DNA from: Tetrahymena elliotti 4EA
Lineage: Eukaryota > Ciliophora > Oligohymenophorea > Hymenostomatida > Tetrahymenidae
Assembly: GCA_000231825.2 (NCBI GenBank)
Contig: JH720304.1
Location: forward strand, 472,724-536,723
Reading direction: 5' to 3'
DNA length: 64,000 bases
The notes beneath the pieces were generated by a model. The model made no database searches and was not told where the DNA came from. It saw nothing but the letters and a program-made list of their open reading frames with translations. Position 1 is the first letter of the stretch. Each line of letters opens with the position of its first letter. This document shows positions 25,791 to 36,449 of the stretch, one piece after another. The translations under genes and the position numbers were made by a program.

Positions 25791-27281
25791 TCAAATGTAA
25801 ATATCATATTAAATAATTTTTGGATTATATGTCTAATATATTGAAATGTTTTGGTTATAGACTATTATCTACATCTAAGTTTCTAATACTTGGAGTACAT
25901 ATTAGTTATTTTTCTAAATCTCTTAGGTGTTTTCTTCTTAACCTAGAAATTAATTTAAATTTTATACTAATAAGATCATATTATTTTAAAAGAGAAATTA
26001 AGCTATCGATTTTTAATTAGATTGAGTTAGGTATGCTTAAAATTCTAATATTTAAGGTAACACTTTGCTGAATTAAAGTGCTAGTTGCAAGTTACTAACC
26101 TCTACGTGGCTTTAAATTTTTATACTCTAAAAATATTTATATTGTTTTAGGTATTTCCTTCTATAAAAGGAAGAGTAAATTTCTGCTTTACCAAATGCAC
26201 AGAAAAGGCATTGGATTAAATCTGATTAATTAACATACTATTCTTATCTTATGAATAAATATACTGTTTTTAAGTTCTTGAAGAAACCCTTATATTATTC
26301 ATTTTCAAACATAGAAATATATTTTTTGAGGTCATAGAAGTTGTCTATTTCTATTTTGATAGGATTGTTGTAATTCAGAATGTCAATATTAATGCAAAAT
26401 CTTATTATTTAAATGGTTAAAGATACTATTGACAAAGCTAAAAGTAAGTATTGGTAATTATTTATCTATGAGGACCATTTCAGATTCACAAAAAAAGTTG
26501 AGAAAAGAAATATTTTTTAAATAATAGAAAACTTAGTAGTTTTATTCAAAGTTATTGAACCTAATGATTCATATTTTTCTATTTCTATCTTGCATTCCAC
26601 ATCAATATGGCACCAAATTTTTATTATTAATGGGATTATCAATAAATATATTTAAGTATATGTTACTCTATTTTTAACAGAGTTATGGTAAGCAATCACC
26701 AAAATAATGTTGAAAAATAAGTAAATAAAGATAAAATATTCTAATCTTAAATTTTAAACAAATATTGTAATGCATGTAAAGAAGTTAAGCGAAGTCAAAA
26801 GAGATTCTTGAATAAAAACCTAAGGAAGTCCCATAGCTTCTATGTGAATAAGATAATTCAAATAAAACAAACCATCTATCCAGAAAATAAACTAATCAAT
26901 ACCTAAAGTAAAAGCTACATAAATACCTATAAAATTTGGTTAAAGTGTTTAAGGATCGATAGACCATATGAATGAAATGACTTTTGCAGGCATTATGATA
27001 TTATTACCAAATAAAAGCAATTCAAATAATTTGGTAAATTTTGATTAGAAATCTTCACCATTTCCACCATTCAGTAGATTTTGCTCTTCTCCATCTAAAT
27101 CATTTTCTTACTCTTCTTAATAGTTAATTTAGCTTCTGAAGTATTAGATATCTTCTATGAAAAACACAACTAGGAAAAAGGCTTAAATAGGAGGAACTTC
27201 AAAAAATTTAATAGCATAAAAACTTCCATATCTATTCAAACAAAAAACAAGAATAACAGTTCCTTCACTTAATATTGCCAT
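25791..27281 (-). CDS. Multi-pass membrane protein, paralog 2, 496 aa
   Basis: An uninterrupted ciliate-code frame from ATG 27281 to TGA 25791-25793. About eight hydrophobic segments occupy the first 330 residues (TVILVFCLNRYGSFYA, IGIYVAFTLGIDQFIFW, YLLLALSIVSLTIQIIRFCI). A short acidic loop (NDLDGEEQNLLNGGNGED) lies near residue 60. The C-terminal third is soluble and Gln/Asn-rich. It aligns with the neighbour at 23820-25338 along its length. A possible upstream exon near 27350-27400 is homologous to an ATG-containing first exon in the truncated third copy at 33 kb, so translation might begin there, but the splice phases do not fit cleanly. I do not recognise the family; no transport or enzyme motif stands out. 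Confidence 0.85.
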
Positions 27282-28283
27282 ATTATTTTGCTATTTTAAT
27301 AGTAGTTTAATCATTTAATTAAATTAAACATAGTAAAAATTGTTACCTAATAAAGTTAGTAGAATTGGTATAGTTATAGAATTACAGCTATTTTAGAAAT
27401 TATTATATACACTAGTATTAGATATTTAAACTCCTTTTTTTGCAGCTCAATCATTATTTTTTTTTTCTTTCAATTTTTAATTAAATTTTTACAAATAATA
27501 TAACAAGAAAAAACTACTTTTGAAAAAGAAAACGAAATTATTCTAATTTTTATTTAAATTAATTTCTGAATTTAGAAAGATAATAATTTTAAAAAATATG
27601 AATAAAACTTATTTTAAAATTATCAATTCATTTATTTTCTGTTCATAATTTAGAAAGAATTAACTTTATTATTATTTTTATCATAATTATTTTTTTATCA
27701 AATTAACTACATTAGATAGAAAGACAAAATACTCATTATTTGATTTGATAACTTTAGGTGATTGAGTATTTATCTTCTATTCTTAATTATTTTTAGAATT
27801 TCTATCTTGGATTGTGTATGATTAATTTGATTAATCTTATTTTTGATATTGATTTGTTTCTTTGATTATTTTCTTATCATAATGAAATATCTAACATCCT
27901 AATTTTTCTTTAGATTTTTTCATCATAAAAATCAATAAAATCCAAAAAAATTAAGTTAAACAATTAACAAATAAAACCAATTAAAATTGGAAATTTATTA
28001 GATAAAATGCTCTTTATTGGAGAGGAGTAAAAGTATAAAAGCATAAAAGTCAAAAAGTTATATATATTTACTTATATATTATACTTAAAAAATTTAAAAA
28101 AACATCATAATTTTTATTTTATTGTAAATTTTAAATTAAAATTAAATTATTCAATAAAATTTATATGATTTCTAGTTATTCCTGGCTAAATATCTGTATT
28201 TTCTTAGTTTTTCTTTAGTCTTCATAAATTGGTGCTAGTGAATGCAAAATGTTAAAATTCTTTTTGCCATAATATTTTTTAAG
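27282..28283. other. Intergenic sequence, 5' arm of a segmental duplication
   Basis: About 1 kb upstream of membrane paralog 2. From roughly 27340 to 28080 it is recognisably related to 33460-34450, the upstream flank of the truncated third copy, with many indels. No independent gene seen. Confidence 0.55.
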
Positions 28284-28625
28284 TCAGTTCCTTCTTGTTT
28301 TTAAGAAGCTAAATTAAATATAATATTATAAAAATGATTGACCTAAGTTTACAGCTTATCCACTTTAAAAAACTGGATCAAATTAAGTGTTTATAAAAGG
28401 GGTAATTAAATAAAATTAAAATGATTTTTTAGATTGATCAGTTCTTAAATATTTAGTCATTGGACATAAAATTTTATACAGACTTGCCTTAAAGAAATAA
28501 AAAGTGAGAAATAAATTACTTATGAAATAGAATATCTTTCCTTGAGCTAAATAGTTATATCCTGATGGTGGTTTTAATACAATATAAGATAAGGATCCAA
28601 ACATCAGAGAGAAGTAGCCTAACAT
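28284..28625 (-). CDS. Possible small membrane protein, 113 aa
   Basis: A minus-strand frame from ATG 28625 to TGA 28284-28286 with two hydrophobic stretches (GYFSLMFGSLSYIVL; IFYFISNLFLTFYFF) and polar ends. The N-terminal half has mixed, protein-like composition; the C-terminal half is less convincing. It could be an isolated small gene or one exon of a decayed larger one, since it lies beside a region of duplicated membrane-protein genes. No family recognised. Confidence 0.35.
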
Positions 28626-29110
28626 TTTCTCAGGATAAAAATAGCAAGCAATTCAAAGATTAACTATCTAATCATCCAGATTTTAACCTCATTTAAAATA
28701 TTTGGGGTTAATGAAGAAATATTTATGGAACCAAAGATAAATTAAAAGATTTTGGATACATATTTCTCTCGAAAATTACGAAAAATTTTCCTTTTCATCT
28801 AAATTATAAGTGAAAATGTGATTAATTTAATTTTATTAAATTTTTTTTAATTTTGTTTGAAAAAGTTAATCTAATTTTCCATATTAATTCTTAATAAATT
28901 AATACACATTCATTTTAAAATAAATTTTAAAGAAGAAATCTAAAATGGAATATCATACAAAATAATTTACAATATTAGATCATGTACCTCTATTTCTTTC
29001 CAGATACTAATATATTTTAATTATATTAAAAGCTAATAAACTCTGATTTAACTTCTTACTTAAATCTTAATATTCATTTCAAGTAAATATATCAATTTTT
29101 GTTTAAATTA
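28626..29110. other. Intergenic sequence upstream of the LRR array
   Basis: A+T-rich sequence before the first recognisable LRR exon of the 29-32 kb gene. An ATG at 28945 opens a short frame, but I cannot splice it cleanly into the LRR frame. Confidence 0.4.
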
Positions 29111-32100
29111 GTCAAATCTCTAAACTTTAACTTATAACCTTAGGTAAAAATAGTGTTTCAATTTACTCATTTTTTAATCAAAAACAAAAAAGCAAGAGAA
29201 ATAAAATTGATGAAAAAGGTCTATAAGAATTAGGAGCTAAGTTAGCTTAATGCTCTAACCTCTAAACTTTGACTCTTTTTCTCATGTAAAAATTATACTG
29301 GGATTTTAATTATTCATATTTGAGTTAATGAATGAATAACGAAATACTTAATTTTTATGCAGACTGACTAATTTAGGTTAGTTTTATCTAAGACAAGCAA
29401 AGTTTAAACAAAAATGAATATTTTGGATGTAGTGTTATCATAATTGACAATAAGGAAACACAAAATTTAAATATAGACAATAACTCATCCTTTTAATAAT
29501 TAATGGCTTCATCTAAATAATTTTCTTGCTCTTCTTGATCATTTATTTTTGCTTCTAAATTATTTAGTATCTTCTATAAAAAAAACTAGGAAAAAGGCTT
29601 GACTCTTTTTCTCATGTAAAAATTATACTGGGATTTTAATTATTCATATTTGAGTTAATGAATGAATAACGAAATACTTAATTTTTATGCAGACTGACTA
29701 ATTTAGGTTAGTGACCTGCTTGCTATTTATTTGGCTTATTCATTCATTTTTAATTGCTCTTTTCAGATTTTATTCACATTTAATGTTTTCTCATTAATTA
29801 TTCAATATTTATTTTTATCATTTTTCAAAAGTTAAAATGATATTGGTGAAACAAGTGTATAAGGATTAGGAGCTGAGTTAGCTAAATGCTCTAATCTCTA
29901 AACTTTGGGACTTAATCTCATGTATAAATTATTCTTGGTTTTAATTATTCATATTTGGGTGAGTGAATTAAATACTTAATTTTTATTCAGATTGGCTGAC
30001 TAATTTAGGTTGGTGGCCTGCATGCTATTTATTTGGCTCATTTATTCTTTTTTATTTACTCTTTTCAGATTTTATTTGCATTTAATGTTTTCTCACTAGT
30101 TTTAATTATTCAATATTTATTTTTTTCATTTTTTAAAAGTTGCAATGATATTGGTGAAACAGGTGTATAAGGATTAGGAGCTTAGTTAGCTAAATGCACT
30201 AATCTCTAAACTTTGAATCTTTGCCTTAGGTAAAAAATATGTTTGGATTTTAATTATTTATTTTTGAGTGAATGAATGAATAATAAAATACTTTTTTTCA
30301 GTGGACTGACTGATTGAATGATTAATTTAGGTGAGTGGTATGTTAGACATTTATTAGATCTATTCACTTGTTTTTATTTGTTCTTTTCACATTTTATTCA
30401 TATTTATATGCTTCTCTATTTTTAATTCTTCAATATTTATTTTTATCATTTTTTAAAAGGGGTAATAATATTGGCCAAACAGGTGCATCAGGATTAGGGG
30501 CTGAGTTAACTAAATACTCTCATCTATAAACTTTGACTCTTGCCCTTCAGTATAAATTATGTTTGAATATTAATTAAGCATTTTTGAATAAATAAATCAT
30601 CAAATCCTTAATTTTTAAGTCAACTGAATGACTGGTTGATGAATTTAGGTTGATGCTCTGATTGATATTTACTGGACTCATTCACTCATTTTTATTTGTT
30701 TTTTTCACATTTCATTCATATTTATATGCTTTTCTCACTATTTTAATATTTATTTTTATCATTTTTTAAAAGGAATAATAATATTGATGAAACAGGCGCA
30801 TAAGGATTAGGAGCTGAGTTAGCTTAATGCTCTAATCTCTAAATTTTGAGTCTTAACCTTGAGTATAAATTATGTTTGAATATTAATTATGCATTTTTGA
30901 ATGAATGAATATTGAAATACTTAATTTTTAAATTAACTGACTGACTGAGGAATTTAGTGTTTTTATCACATTTTATTCATATTTAATGCTTTTATCACTA
31001 TTTTTAATTCTTCAATATGTATTTTTATCATTTTTTAAAAGGGATAATAAGATTGGTGAAACAGGCGCATAAGGATTAGGATCTCAGTTAGCCAAATGCT
31101 CTAATCTCTAAACTTTGGATCTTTGTCTCATGTAAAAATTTAATTATTCATTTTTGAGTGAATGAATAATGAAATACTTTTTTTAAGTGGACTGACTGAA
31201 TGACTAATTTAGGTTAGTAGTATGCTTGATATTTACTGGAGGCATTCACATTTTTTATTCATATTTATATGCTTTTCTCACAATTTTTAATTCTTTAAAA
31301 TTTATTTTTATTATTTTTAAAAAGGGATAATTAGATTGGTGAAACAGGTGCATAAGGATTAGGAGCTGAGTTAGCTAAATGCTCTAATCTCTAAACTTTG
31401 GATCTGAGCCTCAGGTAAAAAATACGTTTGGATTTTAATTATGCATTTTTGAATGAATGAATAATCAAATACTTAATTTTTATGCANNNNNNNNNNNNNN
31501 NNNNNNNNNNNNNNNNNNNNNNNNNNNNNNNNNNNNNNNNNNNNNNNNNNNNNNNNNNNNNNNNNNNNNNNNNNNNNNNNNNNNNNNNNNNNNNNNNNNN
31601 NNNNNNNNNNNNNNNNNNNNNNNNNNNNNNNNNNNNNNNNNNNNNNNNNNNNNNNNNNNNNNNNNNNNNNNNNNNNNNNNNNNNNNNNNNNNNNNNNNNN
31701 NNNNNNNNNNNNNNNNNNNNNNNNNNNNNNNNNNNNNNNNNNNNNNNNNNNNNNNNNNNNNNNNNNNNNNNNNNNNNNNNNNNNNNNNNNNNNNNNNNNN
31801 NNNNNNNNNNNNNNNNNNNNNNNNNNNNNNNNNNNNNNNNNNNNNNNNNNNNNNNNNNNNNNNNNNNNNNNNNNNNNNNNNNNNNNNNNNNNNNNNNNNN
31901 NNNNNNNNNNNNNNNNNNNNNNNNNNNNNNNNNNNNNNNNNNNNNNNNNNNNNNNNNNNNNNNNNNNNNNNNNNNNNNNNNNNNNNNNNNNNNNNNNNNN
32001 NNNNNNNNNNNNNNNNNNNNNNNNNNNNNNNNNNNNNNNNNNNNNNNNNNNNNNNNNNNNNNNNNNNNNNNNNNNNNNNNNNNNNNNNNNNNNNNNNNNN

Positions 32101-32463
32101 NNNNNNNNNNNNNNNNNNNNNNNNNNNNNNNNNNNNNNNACTTTGGATCTGAGCCTCAGGTAAAAAATACGTTTGGATTTTAATTATGCATTTTTGAATG
32201 AATGAATAATCAAATACTTAATTTTTATGCAGACCCACTGACTAATTTTGGTTGATGCTCTGTTTGATATTTACTGGACTCATTCACTCATTTTTATTTG
32301 TTCTTTTCACATTTTATTCACATTTGATGTTTTTTCACTGTTTTTAATTCTTCAATATTTATTTTTATCATTTTTTAATAGCTTAGATAAGATTGGTGAA
32401 TGTCAATTAAGATCAAAACTAGTAAAAGCAAAAAGATTAGTTGACTTATCATTAACTTATTGA
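29111..32463 (+). CDS. Leucine-rich-repeat protein built from near-identical exon-intron units (incomplete)
   Basis: Plus-strand LRR gene with one repeat per phase-2 exon. A partial first repeat ends near 29143. Further exons are at about 29193-29285, then 29832-29921, 30140-30229, 30460-30549, 30773-30862, 31042-31131 and 31325-31414, each exactly 90 nt. The final exon (32392-32463) ends SLTY and TGA. The encoded repeats are almost the same (core IGETGAQGLGAELAKCSNLQ), and the introns between them are also repeated, so the duplication unit is exon plus intron, about 270-320 bp. The array is interrupted by a 653-N gap and by a mosaic insert at 29383-29598, so the repeat number is unknown. I could not find a secure start; the helical N-terminus seen in the other LRR gene (20-23 kb) is missing. 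Protein binding is the likely role. Confidence 0.75.
29269..29712. repeat. 114-bp perfect direct repeat flanking a 216-bp mosaic insert
   Basis: Positions 29269-29382 and 29599-29712 are identical. They comprise the last bases of an LRR exon, its donor site and the first part of the intron. Between them, 29383-29598 does not belong to the LRR array. Its first ~40 bases match 25693-25735 and its last ~177 bases match 33124-33300 without a difference that I can see. Confidence 0.85.
29832..32231 (+). repeat. Tandem exon-intron repeat array, unit about 270-320 bp
   Basis: Units start at 29832, 30140, 30460, 30773, 31042 and 31325. Intron parts share in the same order a GAATGAATGAATAA block, a GACTGACTGA block, AATTTAGGTTAGT, a Thr/Phe-poor T-rich middle and a CATTTTTTAAAAG acceptor. 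The unit immediately before and after the N gap is identical for 92 bp (31395-31486 and 32140-32231). Confidence 0.85.
31487..32139. other. Assembly gap, 653 N, inside the LRR array
   Basis: A sized gap flanked on both sides by the same 92 bases. This indicates that reads could not be placed in a near-perfect tandem repeat. Two more units would fit the gap size, but the true copy number cannot be read from this sequence. Confidence 0.95.
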
Positions 32464-32959
32464 AATAATGATCTATTTATCTATCTTAATCAGATTTTTT
32501 TAACAATTAGTTTCAGATATTATTTAATTTCTAATATTTGATTTATTTATTCTTGTTAAAAAAAGATATTTTTTTATTTCTTAAATTAAAATTAGATAAA
32601 AAAAAAATACTTTTTTTTTCCCTTTAAATTTCATACCCTCCTTATTTTTTTATTCAAATTATTTTAACCACTAAAAAGTTTTAAGGGGGGAGATGGGGGG
32701 GGAAATAGTCAGCTCCAGTTGGAATGAGTTGCTACATATTACTTTTAGAAATCATTACTTAAAAAATGCTAGATAATTAAAGGATTACTATGTAGCTACT
32801 CCCTCCCCCCAAAAAAAATTAAATACCTTTTCCTTTAAATTTATTATTTCTTAGTATGTGTTGTGAAAAAAAATTGAAATAAATTTGTTTAGTCCAAATT
32901 TTTTAATTTGAAATAATTTTTATTAGAGTATTCATATATTTAATTTAAGGATAGTATCA
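32464..32959. other. Intergenic sequence with G-tract pair
   Basis: A+T-rich spacer downstream of the LRR array stop. It contains the inverted G/C-tract pair listed at 32684-32810, plus short direct similarity between about 32605-32636 and 32820-32845. No gene seen. Confidence 0.5.
32684..32811. other. Inverted pair of G-tracts about 97 bp apart
   Basis: Top strand carries AAGGGGGGAGATGGGGGGGG at 32683-32702, and about 97 bp later CTCCCTCCCCCC ending near 32810, followed by eight A. These are by far the longest G/C runs in the window. In Tetrahymena the M internal eliminated sequence is flanked by an inverted pair of A5G5 tracts lying roughly 45 bp outside each boundary. After excision such tracts would face each other about 90 bp apart, as seen here. 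The left tract could also form a G-quadruplex. Confidence 0.4.
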
Positions 32960-33520
32960 AGAGATATTTTAAATCTATTAAGGTGATGTAAAATTTTCAT
33001 GTGATTCCCTTTAATGCTATCTAGAAAGTACTCACTACCAAGGAATATGTTAATAATTTTTATGTATTATGAAATTAATATTTTTAACTAAAACAAATAA
33101 AATTTAAACAAAAATGAATATTTTGGATGTAGTGTTATCATAATTGACAATAAGGAAACACAAAATTTAAATATAGACAATAACTCATCCTTTTAATAAT
33201 TAATGGCTTCATCTAAATAATTTTCTTGCTCTTCTTGATCATTTATTTTTGCTTCTAAATTATTTAGTATCTTCTATAAAAAAAACTAGGAAAAAGGCTT
33301 TAATTGGAGGAATTTCAAAAAATTTAACAGCAAATAAAAAACTTTCTCTTCTGTTCCTACAAAAAATAAGAAGAAATAAAAGTTCCTTCACTCAAATAAT
33401 TTTACTATTTTGAAATAGTTTAATCAATTAATTGAATAAAGCTGAGTAAAAATTGTTACCTAATAAACTTAATAGAATTAAAAGAGTTGTTTGTTGTATT
33501 ACAGCCATATTATACTAATA
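32960..33520 (-). pseudogene. Truncated third copy of the multi-pass membrane gene
   Basis: A first exon (ATG 33509 region, MAVIQQTTLLILLSLL) and a GTAACAATTTTTACT intron start are preserved and match the region upstream of paralog 2. The following exon matches the paralog 2 N-terminus (IKFFEIPPI, AFFLV), but it is frameshifted and contains an early TGA. After about 60 codons the homology jumps directly to the 3' flank of the paralog, so most of the gene, roughly 1.3 kb, is deleted. Upstream DNA to about 34450 is also homologous to the flank of paralog 2. Confidence 0.75.
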
Positions 33521-34490
33521 TATGATATTTAATCCTTTTTTTGTAACTTAATCATCATTTTTCTTTATTTTTTCTTTAAATTTTTAGTTAAAATTTTTAG
33601 AATTAATTTGGAAATAAACAAGAAATAATTACTTTTTAAAAAAAAACAAAAATTCTACTCATTTTTATCTCAGTTAATTTTTTATTTTGGAGAAATAATG
33701 ATTTTTCATATGAACAAAACTTAATTTAAAATGATTAATTCTTATAGTTTTTTAAGATAAGTTCTAAAAAATTAATATGTTAATAATTTATTAAATTTAA
33801 ATTGATTTTTCATTTCTGAAATTCTTCTGCATGCAATAAATTAGATAATAAATTTATTTCTTATTAAGATAGAAAAACATGTTCTTTCTAACTGGATTAG
33901 TTTTTAATCAAATATTTTACTGTTTGACAAAAGGAAATAGATTAGTGGGATTAGTAGTTATCTTCAAGTTGTATGCCTCTGATATTATTTGAACATTTTT
34001 GGTGGTTAAGTATTTGTTTATCTTCTATTCTTAATTATATAAAGAATTTCTATCTGATTAATTTATGATATTTAATCTTATTTTAATACTCATTTACATA
34101 TTTGAGTATTTTTCTTATCTTAATAATAAGTCTCAAATAATCAATTAATTAACATTTTTTAAATTGTTGAAAATGAAGAAAATGATTGAAAGATAAAAAA
34201 ATGATTTAATTTGTTTTAAGATAAAATTAAATGTTTTTTCTACTAAATTTTCTTTAGATTTTTTTAATCTTTTAAAAATTAACAAAACCAAAAAAAACCA
34301 ATCCAAGAAACAAATAAAACCAATTAAAAATAGAAATTAAATTCAAAAAAAATTTTTTTTCAATACCTCACATAAAGGAATTAAAGCATAAAAAATGAAA
34401 AAAAAAACATTATATTATATACTAAAAATAATACAAACTTATAAAATAAAATAACTTCATAATGTTTATTTATTTTCAATTAAAACAAAA
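33521..34490. other. Intergenic sequence, upstream arm of the duplicated membrane-gene unit
   Basis: Related to 27340-28080 with many small differences. It lies between the truncated membrane gene and the 3' end of the secreted repeat protein. No gene seen. Confidence 0.55.
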
Positions 34491-36449
34491 TCAATTTCTG
34501 TTTTTCTTAAGCTTATGTTCAACTGATTTTTTAGTAGTTTTAGTGATTGAGTGAGGCTCTTATAAGAACAACACAAATCCTTGAGGCAAGCAAGAAACTG
34601 AGCTTGTATATCTATTATTATTCAAAGTTAGAGATTAGCCTGAAGGGATATAAAGACTGTGATATTAGGATAAGTTAAGAGAAGGGACACCTTGACCAGG
34701 AGGGAATGCAACCATTTATCCAGTGTAATTGCATCCTGTAAAGAGAGCTGGATAATTCAAACAAACTTATACCCAAGAATCTTCACCGTTAGGGGAGAGT
34801 GAAGGAGTAGTACTTTATCTCAATTGATAACCCCATGCTCCATCATAAGCATTTGTTGCACTAGATCCACCAATATTTCTCTTAGAGAAGGTAACACCAC
34901 CACAACCTTACTTATTTAAGCAAGCATTTTAGGCGCTTTGTAAACTAGAATAATCCTAACAGTTGTTGTAACAACCTCCCAAGTAATAACCTTAAGCAGC
35001 TTATTATGAGAAGAAGCAAGGGAAAGTGGTTGCAGGTTAGCAGCTTTGCTTAACCCATGTAGTTTCTCCAGTATTTGAACGAGTACTTCCCTTAGTAGAT
35101 CTCAATTAGTAACCCCATCCATTACCAATGGCACCAGTTGAGGCACTACCTCCACCACTTCTTTAGCTATAAGTAATTGCATTACAGCTGGCATCAGCAT
35201 TACAAGCATTCTTTGCATCTTCGATGTTAGAGAAATCTTTACAGTTTTATGAACATCCAGCACTATAATCACTAGGATTATATGAGTAGTTGCATTAGGA
35301 TTGAACTTAAGTATATGAACCGCAGCTTTGCTTTAACCAAGAGTCTTCACCATTGGGGGAGAGAATTAAGTTTTTACCAGATCTTAATTAATAACCCCAA
35401 ACACCATCATAGGCGTTGGTAGCACTGTTACCTCCAATTGATCTCCTAGAGAAAGTTACACCTCCACAGCCAGCTTATTATCTGCAGGCATTTTAAGCTT
35501 CGGCTAAGGTTTTAAAATCTTAGCAATCGTTAAAACATCCACCAATATAATAACCTTATGAAGGCAAGAAATCACAAGGGAATAAATTAGAACAATCAGT
35601 TTTGACCCAAGTGTTTTCACCTGAAGGAGAGTCATTTGTGGAAGAAGAGGCTCTCAATTGATAACCCCAACCATTACCGACGGCACCAGTAGATTAGCTT
35701 CCACCACCATTTGGTCTACTAAAAGTTACACCTTTGCAATTAGGATCACTATTACAAGCTGTCTTTGCTTAGCTCAAAGAAGAGAAATCCTTACAATTTT
35801 AAGAACAGCCACCGCTATAATCACCAGGAGCATTTACATAACAATCACCTTATTAGTAATTACTGCAGTTAATTTTACCCCATGAGTCTTCACCATTAGG
35901 AGAACCACTAGGGCCAGTGCTTGATCTCAATTAATAACCCCAATTTCCGTCGAAAGCATTAGTAGCATAAGCTCCACCAATAGATTTCTTAGAGAAGGTT
36001 ACGCCACCACATCCACTTTGTTTTTTGCAAGCATCTATAGCAGCCTCCAAAGTGGAAAAATCTTGACATTAATTGAAACAGCCTCCTAAATATTAACCAG
36101 GATAATATTAGATATCGCATCTGAATGCAGGTTAACAATTTCCCTTAATCCAAGAAGTTTCTCCAGAGGGAGAGTGACTAGTACCAGAAGAAGCTCTTAA
36201 TTAATAACCCCATCCATTTCCACTAGCTCCTGTAGAAGCGCTACCACCACTAGATCTTTGACTGAAGGTAATACCTAAGCATGTGGTATCAGCATCGCAA
36301 GCAGCCTTAGCCTATTCTATGTCAGAGAAATCTTTACAATTTTAAGAGCAGCCACCGCTATAGTTTCCTTAGCTTATAGTATATTCGCAAGCACAATATA
36401 CAGAAGAAAAGAGCAAAGCAATAAATACTAAACCTCCTAATTTACCCAT
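34491..36449 (-). CDS. Secreted cysteine-rich protein with six tandem domains, 652 aa
   Basis: An intron-free frame of 652 codons from ATG 36449 to TGA 34491-34493. Residues 1-19 form a signal peptide (MGKLGGLVFIALLFSSVYC). Six domains of about 90 residues follow, each with the order C...GGC...C.DF...A..AC....C.G.TFS...GG...T.A.....WGYQLR...G[ED][TD][TS]W...C. Two subtypes alternate as three A-B pairs. A has GCSQNCKDF and STGAxGNGWGYQLR; B has GGCxNxCQDF and SIGGxxATNAxDGxWGYQLR. The spacing of cysteines recalls PAN/apple-like or other small disulfide domains, but I do not claim a family. A Ser/Asn-rich segment and a basic tail end the protein. G+C is clearly higher than in neighbouring genes. 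A secreted or surface-layer protein is the natural reading. Confidence 0.85.

Noticed and set aside
29383..29598. Idea that the insert is a transposon with target-site duplication
   Set aside because: The flanking repeat is 114 bp, the insert encodes nothing, lacks terminal repeats, and is a mosaic of two nearby loci.
31457..32183. Two long plus-strand ORFs of about 230 codons
   Set aside because: They consist almost entirely of N-gap bases translated as unknown residues.
35658..35885. Thr/Ile-rich plus-strand ORF of 75 codons
   Set aside because: Antisense to the secreted repeat protein; the Thr/Ile richness mirrors its Gly/Ser/Asn codons.
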